64,000 nucleotides of DNA from Emticicia sp. BO119 (GCF_013912375.1 NZ_JACETV010000003.1:310001-374000); one strand, 5' to 3'; numbered from the stretch's first letter, positions 43,626-51,912 are shown. Made by a program: numbers and translations. Notes: a model not told the origin generated them from the sequence alone.

Positions 43626-43720
43626 AAAAGTTGTTTCCGTAATAGTAACCTATAAGCGCAAATAGTCATATTATATTTCTGCTAAACCATTCAAATCCCT
43701 CTAATCTCCCAGAAAATGAG

Positions 43721-43728
43721 TAATTTTG
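43721..43728 (+). promoter_or_regulatory. -7 box TAATTTTG of nspC
   Basis: TAATTTTGCC matches the -7 consensus and is identical over ten bases to the box at 2409. It is 26 bases before the ATG at 43755. Confidence 0.45.
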
Positions 43729-43754
43729 CCATTGAATAGACTTTATGATAGAAA

Positions 43755-44891
43755 ATGCCCATTGACATAGCTAAAATCCCGTCGCCGTCTTATGTTTTAG
43801 AAGAAAAACTATTACGTCGGAATCTTGAATTATTAAACCGTGTACAGACCGAATCAGGCGCGCAGATTATACTGGCACTGAAAGGCTTCTCCATGTATGC
43901 CACTTTCCCGACGGTAGCCAGATACCTTTCAGGTGCAACAGCCAGTTCATTAAACGAAGCCCGCTTGATTGTAGAAGAAATGGGTTGTCTGGCACATACA
44001 TACGCCCCGGCTTACAAGCCAGATGAGTTTACCGATATGATGCGTTATAGTAGCCATATCACCTTCAACTCACTAAACCAATGGAATCAATTTAAACCAC
44101 AGATACAGAAACACCGCAGAAAAATATCTTGTGGTTTGAGAATAAACCCCCAATATGCCGAAGTAGCCACCGATATGTATAACCCATGTATTGTCGGTTC
44201 AAGGCTGGGTATTACCCGCGATTTACTGAGTGAAAAACTACCCGAAGGCATCGAGGGTTTACACTCACATACCCTTTGCGAAAACGATTCTTATACATTA
44301 GAGCGCACGCTGGTGCATATCGAAGAGAAATTCGGTGATTTATTACACCAGATTAAATGGTTAAACTTAGGTGGCGGCCACCTGATGACACGTGAGGGCT
44401 ATGACCACGCCCACCTGATAAAGCAGATTAAACGCTTAAGAGAAACCTATAATATTGAAGTGATTCTTGAACCCGGCTCGGCTATTGGCTGGCAAACGGG
44501 TTATTTAGTCTCAACCGTTTTAGACATTGTAGATGCCCAAGGCATTGACGTGGCAATTCTGGACGTATCTTTTGCCGCCCATATGCCAGATACCCTCGAA
44601 ATGCCCTACAAACCACGTATCTGGGGAGCTACTGATGCAGTAGAGGGCAAGCCAACCTATCGCATGGGCGGCATGACTTGTCTCGCAGGAGATTTTATGG
44701 GCGATTATTCTTTCGACCAGCCTTTGAAAATCGGTGACAACGTCGTGTTCGATGATATGATTCACTACACAATGGTAAAAACCACCACTTTCAATGGCGT
44801 CGGCCTACCCTCTATAGGTATCTGGAAAGAGAGTGAGGAGTTTCAGTTGTTGAAATCGTTTGGATTCAGGACTTATAAGGATAGGATATAG
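43755..44891 (+). CDS. nspC: Carboxynorspermidine/carboxyspermidine decarboxylase
   Basis: A 378-residue PLP enzyme of the alanine-racemase-fold decarboxylases. It removes CO2 from carboxyspermidine or carboxynorspermidine to give spermidine or norspermidine. The PLP lysine is in IILALKGFSMY (about 37-47). Family marks: ATASSLNEARL, GLRINPQYAEV, GLHSHTLCEND, WLNLGGGHLMT, ILEPGSAIGWQTGYL and MTCLAGDFMGDYSF, whose Cys/Asp complete the active site across the dimer. It works with the dehydrogenase at 39.97 kb. Convergent with the HD-Pnk gene, sharing a hairpin. Confidence 0.95.
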   Translation: MPIDIAKIPSPSYVLEEKLLRRNLELLNRVQTESGAQIILALKGFSMYATFPTVARYLSGATASSLNEARLIVEEMGCLAHTYAPAYKPDEFTDMMRYSSHITFNSLNQWNQFKPQIQKHRRKISCGLRINPQYAEVATDMYNPCIVGSRLGITRDLLSEKLPEGIEGLHSHTLCENDSYTLERTLVHIEEKFGDLLHQIKWLNLGGGHLMTREGYDHAHLIKQIKRLRETYNIEVILEPGSAIGWQTGYLVSTVLDIVDAQGIDVAILDVSFAAHMPDTLEMPYKPRIWGATDAVEGKPTYRMGGMTCLAGDFMGDYSFDQPLKIGDNVVFDDMIHYTMVKTTTFNGVGLPSIGIWKESEEFQLLKSFGFRTYKDRI

Positions 44892-44892
44892 A

Positions 44893-44922
44893 AAATAGGA
44901 TAGGCTCACGCCTATCCTATTT
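44893..44922. terminator. Bidirectional terminator between nspC and HD-Pnk
   Basis: AAATAGGATAGG (44893-44904) and CCTATCCTATTT (44911-44922) are perfect arms. The right arm overlaps the HD-Pnk stop codon. Confidence 0.8.
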
Positions 44923-46024
44923 CATAAATTACCTCATGTGCTTCGTCAGCTTGTGGTATTTCCAGCTTTTCTATCATGCGCTCTAAAACATTAGCCGATA
45001 CTGCATATTCCCGATTTTTGTTTTGTTTAAGCAGTTGCTGATAGGGTACTTCAAGATATATCAAGCGCACAAATGCCCCATAAGTAATCATTAAATCTAT
45101 CAATTGTCGCCTCATCTGGCGGGTGATATTGGTGGCGTTCCACACGAAAGATTGCTTCTTTCGCAAATAAATACGAGCCTGCTCTTTGGCCAGCTGTATT
45201 ACCTTTCCATTATTATCCCTATCAGTTGGACTGATTTTCAGTTCTCTTCGGATATCATCCAGACTAATCACAGGTATATCAGGCAGATTCTTCTGAATAT
45301 AAGTATCCTTACCAGTACCCGGTAAAGCCGATAAGATAGTCACCTCAAAAAAGCTGTCTTTATCCTGATAAGGTTCGTAATCGGCACTGCGGGCTTCTTT
45401 ATTGAAATATTCAAACCTTGCTAAATCGGATGGAAATACTTTGGGTTTGCCCCAGCAGTCTTTCTCTATACAAAACTCTTTGAATAGTTCGACTTTATAT
45501 AATAGCTCTGCTTTATCGGCACACGTTCTACCTAATACATCAGCTTTTGCCAGAAGCATGAGCCATTGGGTATTCACCTCCAGACTTGCCTGAAAGAGGG
45601 CTTTTTCGGGATTCTCTTTTTCAAAAATCCATAATGGTAGGCCATGATAGCGTACCAGTTTGGCAACGGCTTCACAGATGGCAAAAGGTGTTGGTATTTC
45701 CCGATACAATATTTGCCGGACTGTCTTCTCTCCTTTCTTCGCATGTCCTTTGGATGTGATGCTGCCATCTTGTTCGAGCACTGTCGTTGAACGCTTCTCA
45801 ATATCATGCATCAAAGCCGAAGCCCATAGAATTTCCTGCGCCTGAGTATCTAATTGCTGAAAATCAGGTAGCTTACAAAGTTCTTCTACTACCATGTGGG
45901 TATGCACTTCCACATCTCCCTCGGCATGATGGCGGGTATCCTGTGGTACGCCTCGCATATCTCGCACCCACGAAAAGGTTTCGTAAAGATGCGCCCATGT
46001 TTTGTTTTTGCTTAATTGCCACAT
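44912..46024 (-). CDS. HD-Pnk: 2',3'-phosphoesterase (HD) fused to 5'-OH polynucleotide kinase
   Basis: A 370-residue two-domain end-healing enzyme. The N-terminal HD domain (1 to about 200) has His33, His73-Asp74, Lys77, His94, His127, Asp162 and Arg166, the same residues at the same numbers that I recall as essential in Runella slithyformis HD-Pnk. The C-terminal kinase (about 225-370) has P-loop LPGTGKDT (Lys239) and NATNITRQMRR. Known members remove 2',3'-cyclic or 2'-phosphates and phosphorylate 5'-OH ends of broken RNA or DNA, preparing them for ligation. The preceding gene, overlapping by 13 bases, encodes an RNA ligase, so the pair forms a repair operon. Confidence 0.9.
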   Translation of the reverse strand: MWQLSKNKTWAHLYETFSWVRDMRGVPQDTRHHAEGDVEVHTHMVVEELCKLPDFQQLDTQAQEILWASALMHDIEKRSTTVLEQDGSITSKGHAKKGEKTVRQILYREIPTPFAICEAVAKLVRYHGLPLWIFEKENPEKALFQASLEVNTQWLMLLAKADVLGRTCADKAELLYKVELFKEFCIEKDCWGKPKVFPSDLARFEYFNKEARSADYEPYQDKDSFFEVTILSALPGTGKDTYIQKNLPDIPVISLDDIRRELKISPTDRDNNGKVIQLAKEQARIYLRKKQSFVWNATNITRQMRRQLIDLMITYGAFVRLIYLEVPYQQLLKQNKNREYAVSANVLERMIEKLEIPQADEAHEVIYEIG

Positions 46025-46734
46025 GTTTCATCTCCTTTTTCGTGGAGCAGGGATGCGCGTTTCCAGTTGCGTGTCCAGTGCTCGTCGGTTTTTACGTGTC
46101 CTTTTCTTACATATTTCAGTACATTCGTAGAGAAATCATCAACCGGATATTCTGCCTTATTACGGCTTACGACACCCTCTATAGTACATGGTTTTTGCGT
46201 AGCTACATCATACGAATCAAAGGTGCTTGGGCACGTAATTTTTGCCAAAATATCTGTCTCAAAATCTTGTTGAGGCATAGGCATGGTTGCTTCGCCCAAG
46301 ACATTTACCACTGGTAAATCGAATAGTTGGGCGATGAACTGAGTTTCTTCCCAGGATAGCCAATAGTCTAATTGCCTGATGCCAAAGACGAAGTAATGAG
46401 CGGGTAGTCTCTTGTATTCAATTGAATGAATAGCATAGAGATTTTCGCCAAAAATCTCGTAATCGCCTAAGTCATTTTTTAGTAGTTCCCAATGCTGGCG
46501 TATCTGTTGTGTCCATGGTGAGGTGGTTGGGGTAGCGTGCGATCGCGCAAAAACACCATAGCGAGACAGGCAATTGTTTTCACCGTCGAGTTTTTCGGTG
46601 TGTACAATGCGGGGTATCTGTTGGAAATCGTTCCAATAATTATAATTGATTCTATCGTCGGAAGTTGTACCCGGAGAAAACGGATAATGGTACGTTCTTC
46701 CATATTTTCTTGAAATTGCCATTTTGTAATTCAT
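46012..46734 (-). CDS. ATP-dependent RNA ligase family protein
   Basis: A 240-residue nucleotidyltransferase. Motif I is EKLDGEN with Lys48 as the probable AMP-accepting residue, followed by GVFARSHA; motif III-like is DYEIFGENLYAIHSIEY, motif IV EGVVSR and motif V VLKYVRKGHV. This set is typical of compact Rnl2-type ligases without a large C-terminal domain. It would seal the ends prepared by HD-Pnk. MAISRKYG (start four codons later) is an alternative N-terminus. It is first in the operon and its 3' end overlaps HD-Pnk. The preferred substrate (RNA, DNA or hybrid) is unknown. Confidence 0.9.
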   Translation of the reverse strand: MNYKMAISRKYGRTYHYPFSPGTTSDDRINYNYWNDFQQIPRIVHTEKLDGENNCLSRYGVFARSHATPTTSPWTQQIRQHWELLKNDLGDYEIFGENLYAIHSIEYKRLPAHYFVFGIRQLDYWLSWEETQFIAQLFDLPVVNVLGEATMPMPQQDFETDILAKITCPSTFDSYDVATQKPCTIEGVVSRNKAEYPVDDFSTNVLKYVRKGHVKTDEHWTRNWKRASLLHEKGDETCGN

Positions 46735-47184
46735 TTAAATCCTAAACAATACAATTGCAGCCTGCTGATTTTCAGCAAGTTGCGGTCAATGATGTTTGGA
46801 TACGCGTTACATGGTTTCTCAAGAATTGTAGAGATTATTAATGATTTTTTTGTAAAGGTAGGGAGAAAATCTTTAATCACCTTTTAAAAATTACCAATTC
46901 TAAGTTTTTTAATTCATCGTACGAAACCATATAATTCCTGATAATAAATAATCCTTGCTAAACATTTGGAAATACTTAAATTTGTTTCAATACAAAATAT
47001 AAGAACATTTTAACTTAAATATATAACGCAAAAAAAATTAACTAAACTGCAACTAATCACTCTTGGCCTTGATTATCTCTCAATCTCCAAAAAAAATGAA
47101 GAACGTTTAAGTAGTTTTATTTCAAACTTATCCAATAGTATTGATTTATACAGAAAAGATAACTCTATAAAAAATGAAATCGAA
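46735..47184. other. AT-rich gap, includes likely upstream coding of the next gene
   Basis: 450 bases between divergent genes. From 47014 the frame of the next gene is open without an ATG (it reads TLGLDYLSISKKNEERL and so on), so its 3' part may be coding. The rest (46735-47013) is AT-rich promoter DNA for the ligase operon; no repeat was seen. Confidence 0.4.
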
Positions 47185-47964
47185 TTGGAAAGTTGGATAG
47201 CATATTTTGAAAAATACCTTCTAATTGATACAAAATCAATTAGAAGAATTTACTCCTCACAAAATCAAACTTTTAAGATATTTATTGATAAAGATTGGAG
47301 AGCATTTGAGTTCGATCAAATATTTAAAAGTGTTGACTTTCTATATAAATTATCCTCAGTAATTAGTAAACTCGATTCAAAAATAGAATCTTTTGAAAGT
47401 TCAAGAACCAGAGAATACGTTTATAAGGAGGCCAGATTACATTATTACTTGAGGCCAGCTGAAGAATTGCAAATCAGTCATATTTTCTATGCTTCTCCAG
47501 GAGAAATTGGTTTTGAAGGAAAAGAAAGCGTTATAAAAACTACAAAAGAATTAGTGACCAATATAATTACTTTGGAACCAATTGTTAAAATGGTTGAAAA
47601 CTTCTGGAAGATACGGAATAGTGAGATTTCAAGCACTCATGATAAAATGCAACTAAAGTTAGCTATTGAAAAAGCTAAATCAGAGGCATTAGAAGAAGAA
47701 AGAAAGAAAATAAAAACATTGAATGACATAGAACTTCAAAAAAAGGATTTTGAACTTGATAAACTGGATAGAATTGAAAAGGCCTTTGACAAATTTTTAT
47801 CAATTTCTGACAAGATAATAAAGTTAGAAAACAGAGGTTTAGCAAATGGTAAACTGCTTGAAGAGCAACTCATGCAATCTATTTCAATGTTACAAAACTT
47901 ATCTAGTAATGGTAAAATTAACACGTTATCGAATAATGAAAGTCTACCAAATTTATTAACATAA
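47185..47964 (+). CDS. Unknown cytosolic coiled-coil protein; start uncertain
   Basis: 259 residues from TTG 47185. The frame stays open to 47014 with no ATG, only TTG/CTG-type codons, so the N-terminus may be up to 57 residues longer or the gene may be 5'-truncated. Visible parts: an alpha/beta region with FKIFIDKDWRAFEFDQIF, then AEELQISHIFYASPGEIGFEG, then a long charged coiled coil (about 150-215: IEKAKSEALEEERKKIKTLN). No signal or membrane segment. GC is clearly lower than in the flanking operons, which suggests acquisition. No family recognised; it is divergent from the RNA-repair operon. Confidence 0.6.
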   Translation: MESWIAYFEKYLLIDTKSIRRIYSSQNQTFKIFIDKDWRAFEFDQIFKSVDFLYKLSSVISKLDSKIESFESSRTREYVYKEARLHYYLRPAEELQISHIFYASPGEIGFEGKESVIKTTKELVTNIITLEPIVKMVENFWKIRNSEISSTHDKMQLKLAIEKAKSEALEEERKKIKTLNDIELQKKDFELDKLDRIEKAFDKFLSISDKIIKLENRGLANGKLLEEQLMQSISMLQNLSSNGKINTLSNNESLPNLLT

Positions 47965-48110
47965 TACTTATTTTCTTTACATCAAATTTAAAAACAAGAT
48001 CTAAATCGCATTAATTTTTACTTTCCATATGCGAATACGTTTCAATTAAACCATATAATATCTAATTAATTTAGTAAAACTTCTGACTCCATACTTAATT
48101 TACTCCCACA

Positions 48111-48146
48111 AAAAAAGGCCTTCCTCCTACGAGAAAGGCCTTTTTT
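48111..48146 (-). terminator. Terminator of the rpsF-rpsR-rplI operon
   Basis: AAAAAAGGCCTT (48111-48122) and AAGGCCTTTTTT (48135-48146) are perfect arms with A/T tails on both sides, so it works in both directions. Confidence 0.88.
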
Positions 48147-48165
48147 AATATATCGTCAATAACAA

Positions 48166-48609
48166 TTACGCTTCAGCAACTACCTGTACAGCTACTTTGT
48201 GTTTCACTTCTTTGTGAAGGTCAAGCGTAGCGGTATAATCACCTACATTTTTGATATCTTCCAATGCAATTTTCTTACGGTCGATTTCAAATCCTTTTTC
48301 TTTCAAGGCATCAGAAACCTGCGTGTTTGTCACACGACCGAAGATACGACCGCTCTCACCCGTTTTCATCGGGATCACGATCACCATATCACCAATAGCT
48401 TCTGCCATCGTTATGGCAGCAGTTTTGATTTTCTCAGCTTTATGAGCAGCTTGTTTAAGGTTTTCTGCCAAAACCTTACGATTCGACGCAGTGGCTAATT
48501 GTGCAAAGCCCTGCGGAATAAGGTAGTTACGGGCATAACCTGGCTTTACAATCACCACGTCATTTTTGTAGCCCAATCCTACTATATCAGTTTTTAATAT
48601 TATTTCCAT
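48166..48609 (-). CDS. rplI: 50S ribosomal protein L9
   Basis: 147 residues. The N-terminal domain MEIILKTDIVGLGYKNDVVIVKPGYARNYLIPQGFA is the L9 signature. A helical linker leads to the C-terminal domain (about 75-147, ending KVAVQVVAEA). It binds 23S rRNA in the large subunit and influences reading-frame maintenance. Last gene of the rpsF-rpsR-rplI operon. The 83-base gap before it holds short tandem repeats. Confidence 0.97.
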   Translation of the reverse strand: MEIILKTDIVGLGYKNDVVIVKPGYARNYLIPQGFAQLATASNRKVLAENLKQAAHKAEKIKTAAITMAEAIGDMVIVIPMKTGESGRIFGRVTNTQVSDALKEKGFEIDRKKIALEDIKNVGDYTATLDLHKEVKHKVAVQVVAEA

Positions 48610-48622
48610 CTTAAATAATTGT

Positions 48623-48690
48623 GAATGAGTGAATGGTGAATGGCGAATCTAATGGAAGTATTCACTAATTCGCTAATTCGCTAATTCGTA
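48623..48690. repeat. GAGTGATT/ATTCGCTA-family repeat, site 2
   Basis: GTGAATGAGTGAATGGTGAATGG on one side and a tandem TTCGCTAA array on the other, inside the rpsR-rplI gap. Related to sites at 25631 and 49446. Confidence 0.5.
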
Positions 48691-48692
48691 AT

Positions 48693-48962
48693 TTATTTCA
48701 ATCCATCTGCTACGAATGGTAATAAAGCCAGGTGACGAGCACGTTTGATGGCTACCGAAACTTTGCGTTGGAATTTAAGGCTGTTGCCCGTCAGACGACG
48801 AGGAAGGATTTTACCTTGCTCATTCACAAATTTCAACAAGAAATTCGGGTCTTTATAATCTACATATTTAATACCGGCTTTCTTGAAGCGGCAATATTTT
48901 TTACGAGCAGTATCCTTTCTGTCTACCGGATCGTTTACTAATGACATTGTGTTATTTTTCAT
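48693..48962 (-). CDS. rpsR: 30S ribosomal protein S18
   Basis: 89 residues; the body [20 protein letters not shown] and [30 protein letters not shown] is typical S18, which pairs with S6 on the small-subunit platform. The ATG at 48962 shares one base with the rpsF stop (TAATG), allowing coupled translation. MSLVND five codons later is an alternative start. Confidence 0.97.
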   Translation of the reverse strand: MKNNTMSLVNDPVDRKDTARKKYCRFKKAGIKYVDYKDPNFLLKFVNEQGKILPRRLTGNSLKFQRKVSVAIKRARHLALLPFVADGLK

Positions 48963-49360
48963 TATGCGTTTTCTTCGGTTGTTGCCTCTGCTTTTTCAGC
49001 TTTAGCAGGTTCTGAATTTTTCTTACCAATTAAACCTTTACTACGGCGGTCGCTGTAGTCAAGAGCATATTTGTCTAATTTCGTAGTCAGATAACGCATA
49101 ACACGCTCATCGCGTTTGAAATCTGTTTCCAAAGTCGCCACGATCTTCGCATCTGCTTTGAATTGGAACAACTGATAATAGCCCGTGTTTTTGTGCTGAA
49201 TGGTATAGGCTAATTTACGAAGACCCCAATGCTCTTCATGAACTAACTCAGCACCATTATCAGTTAATGTTTTTTTGAATTTTTCGACAGCTTCCTTTAT
49301 CTGGGCTTCAGATAAAACGGGAGTTAGAATGAAAACTGTCTCATACTGGTTTTGAAACAT
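48962..49360 (-). CDS. rpsF: 30S ribosomal protein S6
   Basis: 132 residues. The ferredoxin-like fold of S6 spans 1 to about 100 ([43 protein letters not shown]). An acidic Ala/Glu/Lys tail ([13 protein letters not shown]) is typical of Bacteroidota. It binds S18 and 16S rRNA. First gene of the operon; the upstream 220 bases contain a repeat but no clear promoter box. Confidence 0.97.
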   Translation of the reverse strand: MFQNQYETVFILTPVLSEAQIKEAVEKFKKTLTDNGAELVHEEHWGLRKLAYTIQHKNTGYYQLFQFKADAKIVATLETDFKRDERVMRYLTTKLDKYALDYSDRRSKGLIGKKNSEPAKAEKAEATTEENA

Positions 49361-49445
49361 ACTAAAACAGTGTTTAATTAAGAATTAATGTTTTGTTCTC
49401 AAAAATGAGGGTGCAAAGGTAGGAATTTTTCTGTAAAATGAAAAA

Positions 49446-49588
49446 TGATAGAAGTTTTTTTTAATGAATGATTGAGTGATTAATAGCGAATGAGTGAATT
49501 ACGAATGAGCGAATGTTTAATAAATAAACTTCTATCATAATTATTCACTCAATCACTCATTCACTCAATCACTCATTCACTCATTCAC
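49446..49588. repeat. GAGTGATT-family inverted/tandem repeat, site 3
   Basis: ATGATAGAAGTTT (49446-49458) and AAACTTCTATCAT (49526-49538) are perfect arms. Between and after them runs a near-tandem array of ATTCACTC/AATCACTC octamers. The array extends into the HsdR_N-like gene, whose TGA stop (49585-49587) lies within it. Confidence 0.6.
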
Positions 49589-50034
49589 TCCATCCTCCTC
49601 TTTGGAATATCCTGCAATTGCCTGAATCCCTGTGTTTCAAAATCAATCTCAAAACAAAAAGTCTTCAAACCATTCGTAATGGCAATATGCGGGCAACGCA
49701 TGGTGTGATTATACCGCGATGCCTGCTCAATAACCGCCTGATTAATGGGCACTTCAGGTGCTTTGCACTCAATTAACAGGAAAGGCTGTCCGTCATTATC
49801 AAAAATCACAATATCCGATCGTTTCTGCAATTGATTATACCTCAGGCCACCCTCCAGCCGTATCAGGTTTTTAGAATACTGATAATGATTAATCAATAGA
49901 TGCACAAAGTGCTGCCTTACCCACTCCTCAGGCGTAAGAACCAGGTATTTTCGACGGATAGCGTCGAAAATGCAGATTTTTCCCTCAATTTCCTTAATTT
50001 TGTATTCGAAAGGTGGCAGGTTTAGCTGTATCAT
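49585..50034 (-). CDS. Type I restriction enzyme R N-terminal-like nuclease domain protein
   Basis: 149 residues, a stand-alone HsdR_N-type PD-(D/E)xK fold. SDIVIFDNDGQPFLLIECKAPE (about 74-95) supplies the Asp and Glu-x-Lys residues, and LTPEEWVRQHFVHLLI precedes it. No methylase or specificity gene is nearby, so this is not a full restriction system. It is a conserved single-domain protein of Bacteroidota whose role is unknown, perhaps DNA repair or processing. The stop codon lies in a repeat array, so the very C-terminus may vary between strains. Confidence 0.85.
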   Translation of the reverse strand: MIQLNLPPFEYKIKEIEGKICIFDAIRRKYLVLTPEEWVRQHFVHLLINHYQYSKNLIRLEGGLRYNQLQKRSDIVIFDNDGQPFLLIECKAPEVPINQAVIEQASRYNHTMRCPHIAITNGLKTFCFEIDFETQGFRQLQDIPKRRME

Positions 50035-50123
50035 CTTTTCATATTAACAAAGCGTTAAATTATCCGGGCCACTTTCGGGCTTCAGATAATTGCACCTGAT
50101 TTTAAAACAAAAATAAATTTATT

Positions 50124-50897
50124 ATGGAGAAAAAAGAAGAGATTGTTGCAAACTGGCTTCCGCGATACACAGGCACCCCCCTATCAGAGTTTAAACCCTA
50201 TATTTTACTGACCAATTTTCACAATTATGTAGATATGTTTGCCGAGATGTTCGAGGTTGAAGTAAAAGGCAAAGACAAACCCATGCAAACTGCCTCGGCC
50301 GGAAACATCACCATCATCAACTTCGGCATGGGTAGCGCTATGGCCGCAACCGTGATGGACTTACTCTCGGCTATCCAGCCTAAAGCCGTATTATTCTTAG
50401 GCAAGTGCGGAGGTCTGAAAAAAACAACCCAGTTAGGAGACCTGATACTGCCTATTGCGGCCATTCGCGGAGAAGGAACCAGTAATGACTATGCCCGACC
50501 TGAGATTCCTGCCCTACCCTCATTTCGTTTACAGAGGGCCGTTAGCTCAATGATTAAAAAACATGAACTCGATTACATGACCGGAACAGTCTATACCACC
50601 AACCGCCGTGTATGGGAACACGACACCGTATTTAAAGAATACCTCAAAGAAATACGTGCCATGGCTATTGATATGGAAACCGCCACCATCTTTATCGTCG
50701 GTTTCGTCAATGCCATCCCACACGGAGCATTATTATTGGTATCTGACAACCCAATGACACCGGACGGCGTAAAAACCGAAGAAAGCGACAAAAAAGTAAC
50801 GGGTAATTTCGTAAAAAATCACTTACAGATTGGGATTGATTCATTAGAAGAATTAGCCAACTCAGGTGAGTCTGTGAAACATTTGAGGTTTGAGTAG
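50124..50897 (+). CDS. amn: AMP nucleosidase (short form)
   Basis: 257 residues in the PNP/UDP-phosphorylase fold. Key parts: ITIINFGMGSAMAATVMDLL, VLFLGKCGGLKKTTQLGDLILP (ribose/phosphate site), AIDMETATIFIVGF (the Met-Glu of nucleoside binding) and LLVSDNPMTPDG. It matches the short Bacteroidota AMP nucleosidase form, which hydrolyses AMP to adenine and ribose 5-phosphate; E. coli Amn is longer. The role is adenylate pool control. Monocistronic; followed by a weak GGACC/GGTC hairpin at about 50922-50940 and a better terminator. Confidence 0.88.
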   Translation: MEKKEEIVANWLPRYTGTPLSEFKPYILLTNFHNYVDMFAEMFEVEVKGKDKPMQTASAGNITIINFGMGSAMAATVMDLLSAIQPKAVLFLGKCGGLKKTTQLGDLILPIAAIRGEGTSNDYARPEIPALPSFRLQRAVSSMIKKHELDYMTGTVYTTNRRVWEHDTVFKEYLKEIRAMAIDMETATIFIVGFVNAIPHGALLLVSDNPMTPDGVKTEESDKKVTGNFVKNHLQIGIDSLEELANSGESVKHLRFE

Positions 50898-50961
50898 AGA
50901 GCAGCCCCTAACCGTGCGACGGACCGCCCTAAAGGGGGTCTTTTAATTTTTGTATTAACGT

Positions 50962-50988
50962 AAACAGCTTTATGGCTGTTTTTTTTGT
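50962..50988 (+). terminator. Terminator after amn
   Basis: AAACAGC (50962-50968) and GCTGTTT (50975-50981) with a following T-run. Confidence 0.7.
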
Positions 50989-50990
50989 TT

Positions 50991-51019
50991 TTTGGGTTGT
51001 GAGCGAATTTGTATATTTG
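50991..51019 (+). promoter_or_regulatory. Bacteroidota promoter TTTG-N17-TATATTTG
   Basis: TTTG at 50991-50994 and TATATTTG at 51012-51019; about 80 bases of leader before the lipoprotein ATG at 51101. Confidence 0.5.
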
Positions 51020-51100
51020 CCATGATTTATAGCTAATTTTGTTTTATAAAAATAGCTCATTTTAAACAGCAAAGTGACTAAAATCTAAATTGTTTTTTAT

Positions 51101-51664
51101 ATGAAAAAATCTCTTCTTTTATTCTTTTCTTTAAGTATCATCTGTTTCTTAGTGGTTGGTTGCGGAGGTAGCCAAACCGTGAACCTGGCTCCATGTCTTA
51201 AAGGTACTTTTGGCAGCAATACCCCCTTAAAAGCATTTTCTGCCGAAGATATAAAAAACACTGAGGTGACAAAATTAGAGAAAAGGCTTACTTTTAGAGA
51301 CGATGGTACCGGATTTTATTATATACCCGTAGTAAAAAATCAATTACCTGAATATAGAGTAGAATTTACCTATACCTGTAAAAATGAGGTAGTAGATCTA
51401 ACGGCTACAAAACTTTATATTAATGGAATAGAGGCTCCACCAGACGGTGTAAATAAAGATGAGGTATTGTTAGAGAAGCGTCTGAAATTATACAAACTTT
51501 TTCCTGCCCGTGTTCAGCAGCTAAACTGTAATTGTACAAACAGCAGCTTACAAACAAATTTCATAGGTAAAACAGACTACTCTTCCCCACTTGACAATAT
51601 AGGTGATATAGTATTTGAATGGAATAAAATCACGGATGTATCGTCGTGGGTAAAAAGAAATTGA
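51101..51664 (+). CDS. Putative lipoprotein of unknown function
   Basis: A 187-residue protein with a lipobox signal (FLVVGC, Cys21). The mature part has further cysteines (APCLKG, YTCKNE and the CNC of QQLNCNCTN), possibly disulphide-bonded, and a beta-rich pattern. It has its own promoter and stands alone. No family recognised. Confidence 0.75.
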   Translation: MKKSLLLFFSLSIICFLVVGCGGSQTVNLAPCLKGTFGSNTPLKAFSAEDIKNTEVTKLEKRLTFRDDGTGFYYIPVVKNQLPEYRVEFTYTCKNEVVDLTATKLYINGIEAPPDGVNKDEVLLEKRLKLYKLFPARVQQLNCNCTNSSLQTNFIGKTDYSSPLDNIGDIVFEWNKITDVSSWVKRN

Positions 51665-51734
51665 TTTGCACTTAGCTTGTGCTTGTTTTTACAAATAGAA
51701 AAGAGAGACAAAAGATAGTTTATTGTGGGTAGAA

Positions 51735-51912
51735 TTTTGGCCGGGCGGCGTCCGCTAAAGCCCATTAGGTATTACATTTTGGCACCACCCGCGCCGCGTC
51801 CGCAGCTAAAGCTGGCGGCAATTGATTTAAAGTCTTGCTTTTTATCAATTGCCCGTATTTTCAAATAGGGGTAAATTGAAAGCAATTATCCTAATCGGCT
51901 TTAGCCAAAATA
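51735..51912. repeat. GGCTTTAGCC-family repeat, copy 3
   Basis: The longest copy. It contains TTTTGGCCGGGCGGCGTCC and CCGCTAAAGCCCATTAGG, then CAGCTAAAGCTGGCGGCAATTGA, TCAATTGCC and CCTAATCGGCTTTAGCCAAA, so several motifs appear in both orientations. It covers most of the 384-base gap 51665-52048, and the 60-codon frame inside it is rejected. Confidence 0.6.

Noticed and set aside
49446-49588. Possible CRISPR-like array of ATTCACTC units
   Set aside because: Units are 8 bases without spacers of constant length, and no cas genes are present; it is a short tandem/inverted repeat.
49585-50034. Restriction-modification system
   Set aside because: Only an HsdR N-terminal-like domain is present; no methylase, specificity or helicase part nearby.
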